From Neisseria musculi (GTDB lineage Bacteria > Pseudomonadota > Gammaproteobacteria > Burkholderiales > Neisseriaceae), in assembly GCF_014297595.2 (NCBI RefSeq), contig NZ_CP060414.2, forward strand, positions 2,864,410 through 2,928,409: 64,000 nucleotides of DNA. Reading direction: 5' to 3'. The stretch's first letter is position 1; every line of letters starts with the position of its first letter. The notes beneath the pieces were generated by a model. It made no database searches, was not told the DNA's origin, and worked only from the letters and a program-made list of their open reading frames with translations. Shown here piece by piece: positions 1-9,013 of this stretch. Position numbers and translations under genes: made by a program.

Positions 1-323
1 CGGCGCGGCGCGAAATGGGCGTGCATCTTTCGGGCTGGGCGCTGGTAGACAAACTTGCCAATGTGGAGCGGGTGGTGCACGACCACGAAAGCGAATGCTG
101 CGGTTTCGGCGGCACATTTTCGGTGAAGCATCCCGATATTTCCGGCGCGATGGTCAGCGACAAAGTGGCCGCGCTCAAAGACACGCAGGCGGTGGAAATT
201 GTGAGTGCCGATGCGGGCTGCATGCTCAATATCGGCGGCAAAATCGCCAAAGACGAACCCGGCATGCCCAAGCCCAAACACATTGCCACGTTTCTGCTCG
301 AACGCACGGGAGGCAAAGCATGA
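1..323 (+). CDS. lutA: LutA/LldE lactate utilisation Fe-S protein (3' part only)
   Basis: The window opens inside this gene; the open frame runs from base 3 to a TGA at 321-323. The visible 107 residues are the second half of a CCG-domain protein: an ECCGFGG motif followed about 40 residues later by SADAGCMLNIGG. These cysteines are the cluster ligands of the LutA/GlpC-type family. LutA works with LutB and LutC to oxidise L-lactate to pyruvate. The stop overlaps the start of lutC (ATGA), so the two are translationally coupled. The N-terminal half lies outside the window. Confidence 0.9.
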   Translation, partial: ARREMGVHLSGWALVDKLANVERVVHDHESECCGFGGTFSVKHPDISGAMVSDKVAALKDTQAVEIVSADAGCMLNIGGKIAKDEPGMPKPKHIATFLLERTGGKA

Positions 324-1012
324 GCGCACGCGAAAATATTTTGGCCAAACTGCGCCTTGCGGCCGCCGTGCCGATGAAAGAGCCTGAAACGGCGGCTTAC
401 TATCAGGAAATGACCCCGCATTGGGAAAGCGAAGCAGGCCGTCTGAAACATTGGGCGGCCGCCATGCGGGCGGTAAAAACCGAAATCCATTGGGTGCGCG
501 CCGGCAATTGGCCGCAGATGCTGGTAAAGGTGGTGCAGGAAAAAGGCCTGCGCAACATTCTGCTGCCGCTGCAAACCGAACACGGCCGCCTGGCCGCCGC
601 TGCCGCAGAAGCCGCCGGCATCGAAGTGAAAGCCTTCGAGCGGCCGATCGAAGATTGGAAAGACGAATTTTTTGCCGACATCGATGCCGGCTTTACCGAT
701 GCACACTGCGGTATCGCCCATACCGGCACGCTGGTGTTGCGGCCGTCTGAAAGCCAGCCGCGCAGCCAAAGCCTGGTGCCGCCCGTGCATATCTGTCTGT
801 TTGATGCGGCTAAAATGTATAACGATTTCTACAGCGCCATGCAGGGTGAAAACATGGCCGCCGGCATGCCCACCAACGTGGTGCTGGTGTCCGGCCCGTC
901 GAAAACCGCCGATATCCAGCTCACGCTGGCCTACGGCGCGCACGGCCCGCGCGATATGGTGGTGCTGGCGGTGCTGCCCGACCATATCGATGAAGCCGAT
1001 TTAGCCGACTGA
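320..1012 (+). CDS. lutC: LutC lactate utilisation protein (LUD domain)
   Basis: This is a 230-aa LUD-domain (YkgG/LutC) protein. I start it at the ATG at 320, which overlaps the lutA stop; an open frame extends further upstream but only as a shadow of lutA. The family signature is seen in the second half, with GIAHTGTLVL, a conserved P-x-VHI segment and the terminal MVVLAVLPDHID. LutC is the small cytosolic subunit of the LutABC lactate oxidation complex. The gene order A-C-B is the one usual in Neisseria and differs from Bacillus A-B-C. Confidence 0.9.
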   Translation: MSARENILAKLRLAAAVPMKEPETAAYYQEMTPHWESEAGRLKHWAAAMRAVKTEIHWVRAGNWPQMLVKVVQEKGLRNILLPLQTEHGRLAAAAAEAAGIEVKAFERPIEDWKDEFFADIDAGFTDAHCGIAHTGTLVLRPSESQPRSQSLVPPVHICLFDAAKMYNDFYSAMQGENMAAGMPTNVVLVSGPSKTADIQLTLAYGAHGPRDMVVLAVLPDHIDEADLAD

Positions 1013-1044
1013 CGAGGCTTTTGCAACCCAAACCACACAGTATT

Positions 1045-1084
1045 TTTCAGACGGCTCCGACCACAAACGGCAGGCCGTCTGAAA
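1045..1084 (+). repeat. DUS inverted pair between lutC and lutB
   Basis: TTTCAGACGG and CCGTCTGAAA face each other across 20 bases. The right copy is a full AG-DUS. It lies inside an apparent operon, so it may only attenuate transcription or shape mRNA decay rather than terminate fully. Confidence 0.6.
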
Positions 1085-1106
1085 CAAATATTTAAAGAAC
1101 AGCACT

Positions 1107-2549
1107 ATGAACACGCAAACGATTCATTTCCACCCCAAGCCGGAAACCTTCAAGCAAAACGCTGTCGGCGCACTGGCCGACGCCCCGCTGCGCAAAAGCC
1201 TGCGCACCGCGATGGATATGCTGATGACCCGCCGCAAAGGCGTGTTGTCCGACGAACACGAATTGCAGGCTCTGCGCACCCTGTGCGAACACATCCGCCA
1301 ACGCTCGCTCGCCCGCCTGCCCGAACTGTTGGAAGAATTGGAAGCCAACCTGACCCGCTTGGGCGTGAAAGTGCATTGGGCGGAAACCCCTGATGAAGCC
1401 TGCCGCATCATTCACGGCATTGTGGCGCAAAAAAACGGCCGCCTGATGGTGAAAGGCAAGTCGATGGTGAGCGAAGAAATCGAACTGAACCACTATCTCG
1501 AAGAAAAAGGCATCAGTGCAATCGAAAGCGACTTGGGTGAATACATCGTACAGATGGCCGGTGAAAAGCCCACCCACATCGTGATGCCCGCCATCCACAA
1601 AACCAAGCAGCAGGTGAGCGAACTCTTCCACAACCACCTTCACACCGCGCCCACCGATGATGTGGACGAGCTCACCGGCATCGCCCGCCGCGCCCTGCGC
1701 GATATTTACCGTACGGCCGATGTCGGCCTCTCAGGCGTGAATTTTGCCGTGGCCGAAACCGGAACACTGTGTTTGGTGGAAAACGAAGGCAACGGCCGTT
1801 TGACCACCACTGTGCCGCCCGTGCACATCGCCATCACCGGCATCGAAAAAGTGGTGGCGAAGCTCTCGGATATTCCGCCGCTTTACAGCCTGCTGCCGCG
1901 CAGTGCCATCGGCCAGCCGATTACCACCTATTTCAATATGATTACCGGCCCGCGCCGGAGTGCCGAACTTGACGGCCCGCAGGAAATGCACCTGGTGCTG
2001 CTCGATAACGGCCGCAGCCAAGCCTATGCCGACAAACAAATGCGCCAAACCCTGCAGTGTATCCGTTGCGGCGCGTGCATGAACCACTGCCCGGTTTATA
2101 CCCGCATCGGCGGCGCGGCCTACGGCACCACTTATCCCGGCCCCATCGGCGAAATCATCTCGCCGCACTTGATGGGTTTGGAATCCACCAAAGATTTGCC
2201 CACTGCTTCTTCATTGTGCGGCGCGTGTGCCGAAGTCTGCCCCGTGCAGATTCCGATTCCCGATTTGCTGATACGCCTGCGCGAAGAAGCGCAACGCGCA
2301 CCCGGTGAAAAAGTCGCCCACCCCGTGCGCGGGCAGGGCGCATCGCACAATTTGGGCGAACAGCTCGCCTGGCGCACGTTTAACGGCATTTTCGGCCGGC
2401 GCAAAGCATACCGCACATTCGGCTGGGCTGCGGCCAGGCTACGCTCGCTTACCCCGTCCAAACAGTTGGGCTGGACACAGCACCGTGTGCCGTTGAAACC
2501 GGCCGCCAAAACCCTGCATCAGTTAGTGGCCGAAAAATTCGGCAAATAA
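1107..2549 (+). CDS. lutB: LutB lactate utilisation Fe-S/LUD protein
   Basis: This 480-aa protein has an N-terminal LUD domain (about residues 60-300, including GLSGVNFAVAETGTL) and a C-terminal ferredoxin-like part with two [4Fe-4S] motifs: CIRCGACMNHCP starting at about residue 318 and LCGACAEVCP at about 371. It is the large subunit of the cytosolic LutABC L-lactate dehydrogenase. It follows lutC after a 94-bp gap that carries a DUS hairpin. Length and domain order match the family. Electrons probably pass to the respiratory chain, which fits the permease next door. Confidence 0.93.
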   Translation: MNTQTIHFHPKPETFKQNAVGALADAPLRKSLRTAMDMLMTRRKGVLSDEHELQALRTLCEHIRQRSLARLPELLEELEANLTRLGVKVHWAETPDEACRIIHGIVAQKNGRLMVKGKSMVSEEIELNHYLEEKGISAIESDLGEYIVQMAGEKPTHIVMPAIHKTKQQVSELFHNHLHTAPTDDVDELTGIARRALRDIYRTADVGLSGVNFAVAETGTLCLVENEGNGRLTTTVPPVHIAITGIEKVVAKLSDIPPLYSLLPRSAIGQPITTYFNMITGPRRSAELDGPQEMHLVLLDNGRSQAYADKQMRQTLQCIRCGACMNHCPVYTRIGGAAYGTTYPGPIGEIISPHLMGLESTKDLPTASSLCGACAEVCPVQIPIPDLLIRLREEAQRAPGEKVAHPVRGQGASHNLGEQLAWRTFNGIFGRRKAYRTFGWAAARLRSLTPSKQLGWTQHRVPLKPAAKTLHQLVAEKFGK

Positions 2550-2550
2550 A

Positions 2551-2594
2551 TTTTCAGACGGCCTGCCAACCCTATGGCCGGCCGTCTGAAAAAA
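2551..2594 (+). terminator. DUS-pair hairpin after lutB
   Basis: TTTTCAGACGGCC pairs with GGCCGTCTGAAAA across a short loop and is followed by a run of A. This is the usual neisserial inverted-DUS terminator. It sits between lutB and the lactate permease, so the permease may also have its own promoter in the following 100 bases. Confidence 0.6.
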
Positions 2595-2701
2595 ACGTTC
2601 CGGAAAACCAACGGTTTTTCGGGCAGCACACCATACAACCGCCTTCCATCCATTCGGGCGGCATGAGGGATAACAACATCTGTGATTTCGGAGATTGATC
2701 A

Positions 2702-4348
2702 ATGGATACTTGGGTTCAAAACTATACGGCAGTAGGCGACAGCCTGGCGCTGACTGCCGCAGCAGCGCTGTTGCCGATTATTTTCTTTTTCGTTGCCTTA
2801 ACCATTTTGAAAATGAAAGGTTATTTGGCCGGCTTTTTCACGCTGCTGATTTCTATTTTGGTCGCCATATTTGCCTACGGTATGCCGGCAGGCATGGCGG
2901 TTTCGTCTGCCCTGTTCGGTTTTGCCTATGGCTTGTGGCCGATTGCGTGGATTATCATTACTGCCGTATTTTTATACAAAATCACTGTAAAAACCGGCCA
3001 GTTCGACATTATCCGTTCGTCTGTTATTTCTATCACTGAAGACCAGCGTTTGCAGATGCTGTTGGTGGGCTTCTCGTTTGGTGCCTTCTTGGAAGGCGCG
3101 GCCGGTTTTGGTGCGCCGGTGGCGATTACTGCCGCTCTGCTGGTCGGCTTGGGTTTTAACCCCCTGTATGCCGCCGGTTTGTGCCTGATCGCCAACACCG
3201 CGCCGGTTGCTTTCGGCGCGATGGGTATCCCGATTATCGTGGCAGGCCAAGTATCCGGTTTGGATGCTTTCCACATCGGCCAAGTGGCCGGCCGCCAACT
3301 GCCGATTTTATCGATTATCGTGCCGTTTTGGCTGGTGGCGATGATGGACGGTGTACGCGGTATCAAACAAACCTACCCGGCTATTTTGGTGGCAGGCGTA
3401 TCGTTTGCCGTTACCCAATTTATTACGGCCAACTTCATCGGCCCCGAGCTTCCCGATGTAACTTCTGCGTTGGTGAGCTTGATTTGCCTGTCGTTGTTTC
3501 TGAAAAAATGGCAGCCGTCTGAAATTTTCACTTTCCAAGGCATGAAAAAACCGGAAGCCCGCAAAGGATCGGAATACACTACCGGCCAAATCATCAAGGC
3601 ATGGTCTCCTTTCGGTATTTTGACTGTGTTTGTGAGCCTGTGGACGATGAAGTCATTGAAAACTTTCTTAGACAGCTTCAGCCTGATTAAAATCGAATGG
3701 CCGGGCCTGCACAATCTGGTGATGAAAGCCGCTCCGATTGTTGCCGAACCCAGCCCTTATGAGGCCGTTTACAAACTGAACCTGTTGAGTGCGGTGGGTA
3801 CCTCTATTCTGTTAGCCGCCATCGTAACCATTATCCTGCTGAAAATGAAACCTGCCGAAGCAGTAAAAACATTCGGCGAAACCTTATATGAATTGCGTTT
3901 CTCTATTCTTTCCATCGGTTTGGTATTGGGTTTTGCCTTCGTGGCCAACTATTCCGGCCTGTCTTCTACGCTGGCATTGGTGTTGGCCGGCACCGGCGCG
4001 GCATTCCCGTTCTTTTCGCCGTTCCTGGGCTGGTTGGGCGTGTTTTTAACCGGTTCGGACACTTCCGCCAACGCTTTGTTCGGTTCGCTGCAAGCCAGCA
4101 CCGCCAACCAAATCGGCATTACTCCCGAACTGGCGGTGGCTGCCAATACCACAGGCGGCGTTACCGGTAAAATGATTTCCCCCCAATCCATTGCCGTTGC
4201 TTGTGCAGCCGTGGGCTTGCAGGGCAAAGAGTCCGACCTGTTCCGCTTTACTGTGAAACACAGTATCGTTTTCTGCGCCTTTGTCGGCATCCTAACCGTT
4301 TTACAGGCATATGTATTGCCGTGGACACTGATTTTCTTTAATAAATAA
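2702..4348 (+). CDS. lctP: L-lactate permease, LctP family
   Basis: This 548-aa, highly hydrophobic protein of the LctP (TC 2.A.14) family imports lactate with protons. The family-typical stretches [17 protein letters not shown] and [15 protein letters not shown] are both present, and many membrane helices cover the full length. The ATG at 2702 has a GGAG box about nine bases upstream. Its position behind lutACB makes it the uptake step of the same lactate pathway. Lactate is a main carbon source for mucosal Neisseria and feeds peptidoglycan and sialic acid precursors there (family knowledge). Confidence 0.93.
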   Translation: MDTWVQNYTAVGDSLALTAAAALLPIIFFFVALTILKMKGYLAGFFTLLISILVAIFAYGMPAGMAVSSALFGFAYGLWPIAWIIITAVFLYKITVKTGQFDIIRSSVISITEDQRLQMLLVGFSFGAFLEGAAGFGAPVAITAALLVGLGFNPLYAAGLCLIANTAPVAFGAMGIPIIVAGQVSGLDAFHIGQVAGRQLPILSIIVPFWLVAMMDGVRGIKQTYPAILVAGVSFAVTQFITANFIGPELPDVTSALVSLICLSLFLKKWQPSEIFTFQGMKKPEARKGSEYTTGQIIKAWSPFGILTVFVSLWTMKSLKTFLDSFSLIKIEWPGLHNLVMKAAPIVAEPSPYEAVYKLNLLSAVGTSILLAAIVTIILLKMKPAEAVKTFGETLYELRFSILSIGLVLGFAFVANYSGLSSTLALVLAGTGAAFPFFSPFLGWLGVFLTGSDTSANALFGSLQASTANQIGITPELAVAANTTGGVTGKMISPQSIAVACAAVGLQGKESDLFRFTVKHSIVFCAFVGILTVLQAYVLPWTLIFFNK

Positions 4349-4377
4349 TCTTTGCCCAAAATACACTTAAGTTGGCA

Positions 4378-4415
4378 AAATCGCTGAAAGCCACATACAG
4401 GGTTTTCAGCGATTT
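4378..4415 (+). terminator. Rho-independent terminator after the lactate permease
   Basis: A perfect 12-bp stem (AAATCGCTGAAA with TTTCAGCGATTT) is followed by CTTGTTAT. It lies 30 bases after the permease stop and is not made of DUS. Confidence 0.75.
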
Positions 4416-5116
4416 CTTGTTATATAAGCATAAAAATACCTGCTGTGCCGTTAAAACATCTGAATCAATACGGCAGCAAAATGGTCTGCAAATAAATTTC
4501 TGAGTGTGGTATATGGTACAACCCAACCTAATTTCCCCCTTTTCTCCCGCTTTTACAGGGAACCCGCTTCATTTTTGATATAGGAAGCAAGGCAGTGCGG
4601 AATACGCGTTGGCGGCTTACGAAAAACTTTTCTCTTTAAGCACGGCTCCGCAATGCCATACGGAAATTGCGAACGGATTGAAACGGGAAATGGGTTTTTT
4701 CAGATTTGAAACCGTTACTGACCGGGCAGCCTGTTTGTGTTTTATGATACCGCCCGTTGTATTAAGTTTACAAAATTATAAAGTTTGTTACGTTTGTCAT
4801 ATAATTTAAATTTCTTTTTTTATGGCGTTTTCTTTTGTTTTTTTAAAATTGCTTTTGTGTTTTTTTTGTTATTTGGATTTTTGTGGGTGAAAATTTCATT
4901 TATTGGTTTAATTTGAGATGGCGCTTGGTGGGCGGTGGAAAGCCGCTACCTGCTTTTTAATGATTAATATTGATATAAGCTATTGTTCAGGATACGATAT
5001 ACTCCAACTGCTTAGTTTGGGAATGTTTGCAAAGTAGGTTGATAACTGATTGAACGGCAGAATGCCTGCTATTATTTGAAATTGAATATTTTGATTAACC
5101 AACAGAATAACAGAAT
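4416..5116. other. AT-rich intergenic region without a supported gene
   Basis: This 700-bp gap separates the lactate operon and the LytTR regulator. It holds a possible half of a Correia-like repeat near 4563-4620 (CCCGCTTCATTTTTGATAT). An open frame at 4609-4809 has no recognisable protein features. The part after 4800 is very AT-rich with T tracts and probably carries the promoter of the regulator gene, but no clear -35/-10 pair stands out. Confidence 0.6.
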
Positions 5117-5848
5117 ATGCTGAGTGCCATTATTGTTGAAGATGAAGTATTAGCGGCAGAGCGTTTGCGGGTTCTGCTGGAAGAGTGCAATGTTGTTTTG
5201 CTGAAGATTTTCCATCATGCCCAGCCTGCCTTGGATTGGTTGGGGGTTCATGAAGTGGACATTGTATTTGCCGATATCGGGCTGCCCGAAATTACCGGGT
5301 TGGATTTTGTCGAGCGAATCAAGCGGGTGGCGAAAAAACAGCCCGAAATTATTTTTACTACAGCATACGAAGAACATGCCTTGCGTGCTTTTGAGCTGGC
5401 TGCTGCCGATTACCTGCTCAAGCCGATTAAGGTTTCGCGCCTGCAAACGGCATTGGAGCGTTTGAATGAGAAACACCGTGAAAAAGCCGATGATTTCACC
5501 CATTTCAAAGTGTTCAACCGCAACCGTATGGTGGAAATTCCGTGGCAGCAGGTGCGCTATCTGTTGGCCGAGCATAAAACGGTATTTTTATTTACCGGCG
5601 ACGGCCAAAGCTACGAGTTGCCGAAAACGTTGGTTTATTGGGAAGAGTTGTTGGGCGAAAAGATTATCCGTATCCACCGTAATGCATTGGTGTTCCGCCA
5701 CACCTTGGATTGTTTGATCCGCTTGGACGGCGGAGAAGAGGATGACAGCAACGCCACTTGGGGAGCGCGCATTTTAGATGTGGAGAAACCTTTGGCGGTC
5801 AGCCGCCGCCAGTTGGCCGCTATCCGCAAAATTCTGCGGAAAAGCTGA
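5117..5848 (+). CDS. LytTR-family response regulator (orphan)
   Basis: This 243-aa two-domain regulator has an N-terminal receiver with the acidic pair E8/D9, the phospho-acceptor D53 in VFADIGLP, T82 and K102 in YLLKP. A C-terminal LytTR DNA-binding domain follows (about 135-240, with the NRNRMVEIPW start and IHRNALVF). Proteins of the AlgR/LytR type bind promoter repeats as dimers. No histidine kinase gene adjoins it: the gene stands alone, with the lactate operon upstream and a convergent thioredoxin downstream. Its partner and targets cannot be told from this window. Confidence 0.88.
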   Translation: MLSAIIVEDEVLAAERLRVLLEECNVVLLKIFHHAQPALDWLGVHEVDIVFADIGLPEITGLDFVERIKRVAKKQPEIIFTTAYEEHALRAFELAAADYLLKPIKVSRLQTALERLNEKHREKADDFTHFKVFNRNRMVEIPWQQVRYLLAEHKTVFLFTGDGQSYELPKTLVYWEELLGEKIIRIHRNALVFRHTLDCLIRLDGGEEDDSNATWGARILDVEKPLAVSRRQLAAIRKILRKS

Positions 5849-6031
5849 AATCAGGTTTGGATGCCGAACTGCTCCGTATCCTCTGTATCGGCATAGGCCA
5901 TTAAAACCGGCACCAAGCGGCGGATTGCAGGCGGCATGTGCGGTATAACAAGGAAAGCCGAAGCCGTAATGATTTTAAAGCGGAGGCTGTTAAACCGGGG
6001 TATCCCCGGAGCGGTATATGGTTGTTGGTAG

Positions 6032-6063
6032 AGAGGCCGTCTGAATATTTTCAGACGGCCTCT
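6032..6063. terminator. Bidirectional DUS-pair terminator
   Basis: AGAGGCCGTCTGAA and TTCAGACGGCCTCT face each other across TATT, giving a near-perfect 14-bp stem. It sits between two convergent genes (the regulator and the thioredoxin-like gene) and can serve both. The rest of 5849-6195 holds nothing I can identify. Confidence 0.75.
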
Positions 6064-6195
6064 TGATATATTGCACTCTATTTTCCAATCTTTAAAATTT
6101 TTAAATTCCATTGCTTTGAAAATGGGGCGTTTTGGTATTCTCTTTTGACCTTCTCTTTTGTTGTTTGACGAAACTTGAAAATATCCGTTTCCGCT

Positions 6196-6684
6196 TTATT
6201 TCGCCAATTCGTTGTCGATTTCCCGGCGCAGGGCGGCGAAGTCGGGCTCGCCGACAAAGGTTTTCAGCAGCTCGCCTTGTTTATTGATAAAAAACGAAGT
6301 GGGTGCAACTTTTACGCCGAAGGCTTGGCCGGTTTTGCCTTCTGCATCATACATCACGGTAAACGGCAGCCGGCGCTCGGCAGCATAGTTTCTGACGCTT
6401 TCCAAAGGGTCGTAGGGCAGGGAAACGGCGATAATCTGGAAATCTTTGTTTTTATAATCGTTGGCCGTCTGAACCAGCTTGGGCATTTCGCTGACGCAGC
6501 CGGGGCATGAAGGGTACCAAAAGTTAACCAAGGTTACTTTGCCCGGCAGATCGGCATTGCTGATGGTTTTGCCGCTTAAATCAGGCAGGGAAAAGGCGGG
6601 AACGGGGCGGTTTTGCGGCCAAAGAATGAAAGCAAGCAGTGCCGCCACGATTAGGGCGGCTGCGGCGGTGAGGGTTTTTTTCAT
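6196..6684 (-). CDS. TlpA-like membrane-anchored thioredoxin
   Basis: This 162-aa protein has an N-terminal signal-anchor (residues 5-22) and a periplasmic thioredoxin fold. The active site is CPGC (C60, C63) in NFWYPSCPGC, and the cis-proline is in KVAPTSFF. TlpA/ResA/DsbE-type proteins reduce disulfides in the periplasm, often for cytochrome c assembly; the exact role here is not shown by context. I chose the ATG at 6684 because it starts the hydrophobic segment and has AAGGA upstream; a longer frame exists upstream but looks non-coding. Confidence 0.85.
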   Translation of the reverse strand: MKKTLTAAAALIVAALLAFILWPQNRPVPAFSLPDLSGKTISNADLPGKVTLVNFWYPSCPGCVSEMPKLVQTANDYKNKDFQIIAVSLPYDPLESVRNYAAERRLPFTVMYDAEGKTGQAFGVKVAPTSFFINKQGELLKTFVGEPDFAALRREIDNELAK

Positions 6685-7007
6685 CAGAGCTTCCTTAAAG
6701 GGTGGGTTTGGGGCAGGCGGCAGTACAGTCGGAACGGCTGCGCCGGATTTCTGTTGCGGTGTAGTGCCTTTACCCACAGAGAGCGGTTCCGCAGCCCGGT
6801 CGGCGGCAGAGCCGGCTCCATACCATCTGTGCTGCCTGTATTGTGCCGTATGTCGGGAATGAAGTGAATCCTAAAGTGTATGCGGTGCATTTTCCATCGG
6901 AGCTGTGCCGGTAAGGGTAGCGGGCAGGTATATTTCCGATGCCGGGCGGCAGGCCGGAGGCGGTAAAGGTAAAACAGTATGGCGGTGCAGCGATGCCGCT
7001 GCGGAAA
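6685..7007. other. Intergenic region with a Correia-like repeat remnant
   Basis: No gene is supported here. Bases about 6720-6880 look like a strongly diverged member of the intergenic repeat family described at 23953 (GAACGGCTGCGCC, then TGTGCTGCCTGTATTG and GAATGAAGTGAATCC). The similarity is partial, so this assignment is tentative. Confidence 0.4.
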
Positions 7008-7439
7008 TTAAATGGTTTTGTTATCTGCACAGGCTTGGGCGGCAGGTTGTCGGTAAAGCTGCCGGGACAGCAGGGCAGCAAACTCAAACGGCAAGTCGGC
7101 CGCAGCGCCGCTTTCGGCGCAAACCGATGCCAGCGTAACGGCGGCTTGGGCGGCCGCCCGGCCGTTTTCGGCGCAGCGGGCGGTTTGCTCGAGCATCACC
7201 CTGCGTTCGGATGCGGCGCGTACGCGGGTGTCCACGGCCAGCGTTTGCCCTTCGCGGGCAGCGCTCAGATAGCGTATATCGATACGGGCAACCACCAGTA
7301 TGATGCCCTCAGGCAGGGGCAGCAGGCGGTGCTGCCCGAAAAAATTCCAACGCGCTTCCTCAAAAAATTCGAGATAGCGCGCATTGTTCACATGGCCGTA
7401 GCCATCGAGATGATAGTTGCGTATGGGTATTCGGGTCAT
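7008..7439 (-). CDS. Acyl-CoA thioesterase, 4HBT (YbgC-like) family
   Basis: This 143-aa hot-dog-fold protein carries the 4HBT signature near its start, YHLDGYGHVNNARYLEFFEEAR, in which the Asp and the HVNNARYLE helix form the active site. Proteins of this family hydrolyse acyl-CoA thioesters; the substrate cannot be told from sequence. I start it at the ATG at 7439, since the longer frame upstream overlaps the neighbouring gene in another frame. It lies 19 bases after the gene at 7459-7818 and is probably co-transcribed with it. Confidence 0.82.
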   Translation of the reverse strand: MTRIPIRNYHLDGYGHVNNARYLEFFEEARWNFFGQHRLLPLPEGIILVVARIDIRYLSAAREGQTLAVDTRVRAASERRVMLEQTARCAENGRAAAQAAVTLASVCAESGAAADLPFEFAALLSRQLYRQPAAQACADNKTI

Positions 7440-7458
7440 GGTAGAGGCCGTCTGAAAT

Positions 7459-7818
7459 TCAATTGAGGGTGATGGGCTGGAAAATTTCTCGCCCCAGCGG
7501 CTCCTGCTCCAAATCGGTGAGTACGGTGGAGAGTTGGATGTCGAACCATTCATTGAAAATGCCGGAATCCAAATCGGGCCACAGGCTTTCGTCTTCACAC
7601 CAGTCGGCCAGTTCGGCAGCGAAAAGCTGCTCGTGGCGGTTTTCGATTTCGTCCCACACTTCATCGGCGGTTTCGCAGGGGCGCACGAGATAGGAATTGG
7701 CATCGGCCTGCAAATCTTCGAGACGGATGTTTTCGGGGCTTTCGGGCAGTGATTGCAGCCAGTGCCAAAACGGCTCGAGGGGAATCAGCAAAAATACGCT
7801 GCGGTTTACTTCATACAT
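7459..7818 (-). CDS. Conserved acidic hypothetical protein
   Basis: This 119-aa protein is rich in Trp, Glu and Asp (for example LEPFWHWLQSLPES and ADWCEDESLWPDLDSG), with no signal peptide or membrane segment. I do not recognise a named domain. The start at 7818 (MYEVNRS) is preferred over a longer frame because its composition changes sharply there. It probably shares a transcript with the downstream thioesterase, 19 bases away. Confidence 0.7.
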   Translation of the reverse strand: MYEVNRSVFLLIPLEPFWHWLQSLPESPENIRLEDLQADANSYLVRPCETADEVWDEIENRHEQLFAAELADWCEDESLWPDLDSGIFNEWFDIQLSTVLTDLEQEPLGREIFQPITLN

Positions 7819-8238
7819 GGCGGGTGTTCCTGCAAACAGACGGGGGAAATAATATAGCAAAGGGGGGCGAAAAGCTATAAGGCGGGCAGGCCTTTGCAAA
7901 ATTCAAAAAGCATCGCAATGAGTTTGCCTGCCGTTATTGGCCGCGCAGGTTCGCTGCGCAGCCCCGCGCTGCCCCGCGCTGCCCCGCGCAGGCGTTGGTT
8001 GGATGCTAGGCTTTCAAGTGTTTGTTTGAAATAAACTTTAATTTTTCATTCGGATTTCATCCTGCGTGGGAACGATGGTATTGAGCCTTTCAGACGGCAT
8101 GGCGGTGTTTTTGCAAAAAACGCTGACAGCGGGGGTTTTTAGGCCGTCTGAAAGAGCCGGGGTTCGGCAGGAAACCGTTTTGCAGTGTTTCAGACGGCCG
8201 AACCGGCAGAATATGCTGCAAGGTGGCGGAAACAGCGG
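7819..8238. other. Intergenic region with DUS copies and a short tandem repeat
   Basis: No gene is supported. It contains three DUS or near-DUS copies (near 8089, 8142 and 8188, mixed orientation) and a GC-rich tandem repeat (listed separately). GCGTGGGAACGATGG near 8064 resembles half of a neisserial dRS3 repeat. Confidence 0.6.
7961..7989. repeat. Decamer tandem repeat GCCCCGCGCT x 2.9
   Basis: Three consecutive units of GCCCCGCGCT are seen, the last ending in A instead of T. It lies in non-coding DNA upstream of the gene at 7459-7818 (minus strand). Confidence 0.8.
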
Positions 8239-8709
8239 CTATCCGCGGTGATAGGGGTGGTTGTGCAGAATCGATACGGCGCGGTAGAGCTGCTCGGTGA
8301 GCAGCACGCGCACCATGCCGTGCGGCAGGGTGAGGCTGGAGAGGCGCAGCATCAGGCGCGCCTGTTGTTTGAGCCGGTCGGTTATGCCGTCTGCGCCGCC
8401 GATAACGAAGCAGACGTGTTCACCGTTGCGCTGCCAGTTTTCCAAATGCTCCGCCAGCCCTACCGATGTGGGGGCTTGACCGCGCTCATCGAGCACCACT
8501 AAAAACGCGCCGGCGGGTATGGCTTCGAGTATGCGTTTTTCTTCTGCAGCCATGCCTTGGGCGGCATTTACGCCGGCGCCGCGTTTTTCGGGTTTGATTT
8601 CTTTTAAGGTGTAGCAGATGTCGCGGCCGAAGCGTTTGGCGTATTCGCTGACGGCTTCATCGACCCAGCGCGGCATTTTGGTGCCGACAGCCAAAACGGT
8701 GATGTTCAT
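8239..8709 (-). CDS. rlmH: RlmH, 23S rRNA pseudouridine-1915 N3-methyltransferase
   Basis: This 156-aa SPOUT-class methyltransferase matches the family length. Signature stretches are LDERG (about 75), the SAM-binding knot FVIGGADG, and the C-terminal SLTLPHGMVRVLLTEQLYRA with HNHPYHRG at the very end. RlmH methylates pseudouridine 1915 in helix 69 of 23S rRNA after 70S assembly. The start at 8709 (MNITVLAVG) is the conserved one; the frame continues upstream without coding character. Confidence 0.95.
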   Translation of the reverse strand: MNITVLAVGTKMPRWVDEAVSEYAKRFGRDICYTLKEIKPEKRGAGVNAAQGMAAEEKRILEAIPAGAFLVVLDERGQAPTSVGLAEHLENWQRNGEHVCFVIGGADGITDRLKQQARLMLRLSSLTLPHGMVRVLLTEQLYRAVSILHNHPYHRG

Positions 8710-8794
8710 AAAGGATAGCCTTTCTGCCCGGCAAAATCTTGTTTGGTTGCGGTCGGCTTGATGGGTGATGTTTTCAGACGGCCTGGCGGTACAT

Positions 8795-9013
8795 TTAATA
8801 ATGCGGCGGGATTTCGTCTGCCGGATTGTAGGCGGCATTGCTGCCTTCGCCTCCCTTTTCTTGCAGGCGGCGGTAGAGCAGCCTGAGCTGCCCCTGCTGC
8901 AAATCCAGCGTTTGCTGCATTTTGGCCATGGTGTTGCTGAGGCTGTCGATTAAATCGGCCTGCAGCGCGGTTTGGATTTCCAACTCGATGATGCGGTTTT
9001 CAAGATTCTGCAT
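8795..9013 (-). CDS. slyX: SlyX family protein
   Basis: This 72-aa coiled-coil protein has the SlyX pattern: ENRIIELEIQTALQADLIDSL, then a heptad-rich middle and a LRLLYRRL segment, ending in DEIPPHY. The P-P-H-Y end is typical of SlyX. Its function is unknown. Its ATG overlaps the stop of the antiporter gene (ATGA), so it is the second gene of that operon. Confidence 0.9.
   Translation of the reverse strand: MQNLENRIIELEIQTALQADLIDSLSNTMAKMQQTLDLQQGQLRLLYRRLQEKGGEGSNAAYNPADEIPPHY

Noticed and set aside
4609..4809. 66-aa frame after the lactate permease
   Set aside because: No homology cue or convincing ribosome-binding site; it overlaps a possible repeat remnant.
7961..7989. GC-rich decamers as a CRISPR array or phase-variable coding repeat
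   Set aside because: Only about three units, no spacers and no reading frame through it.
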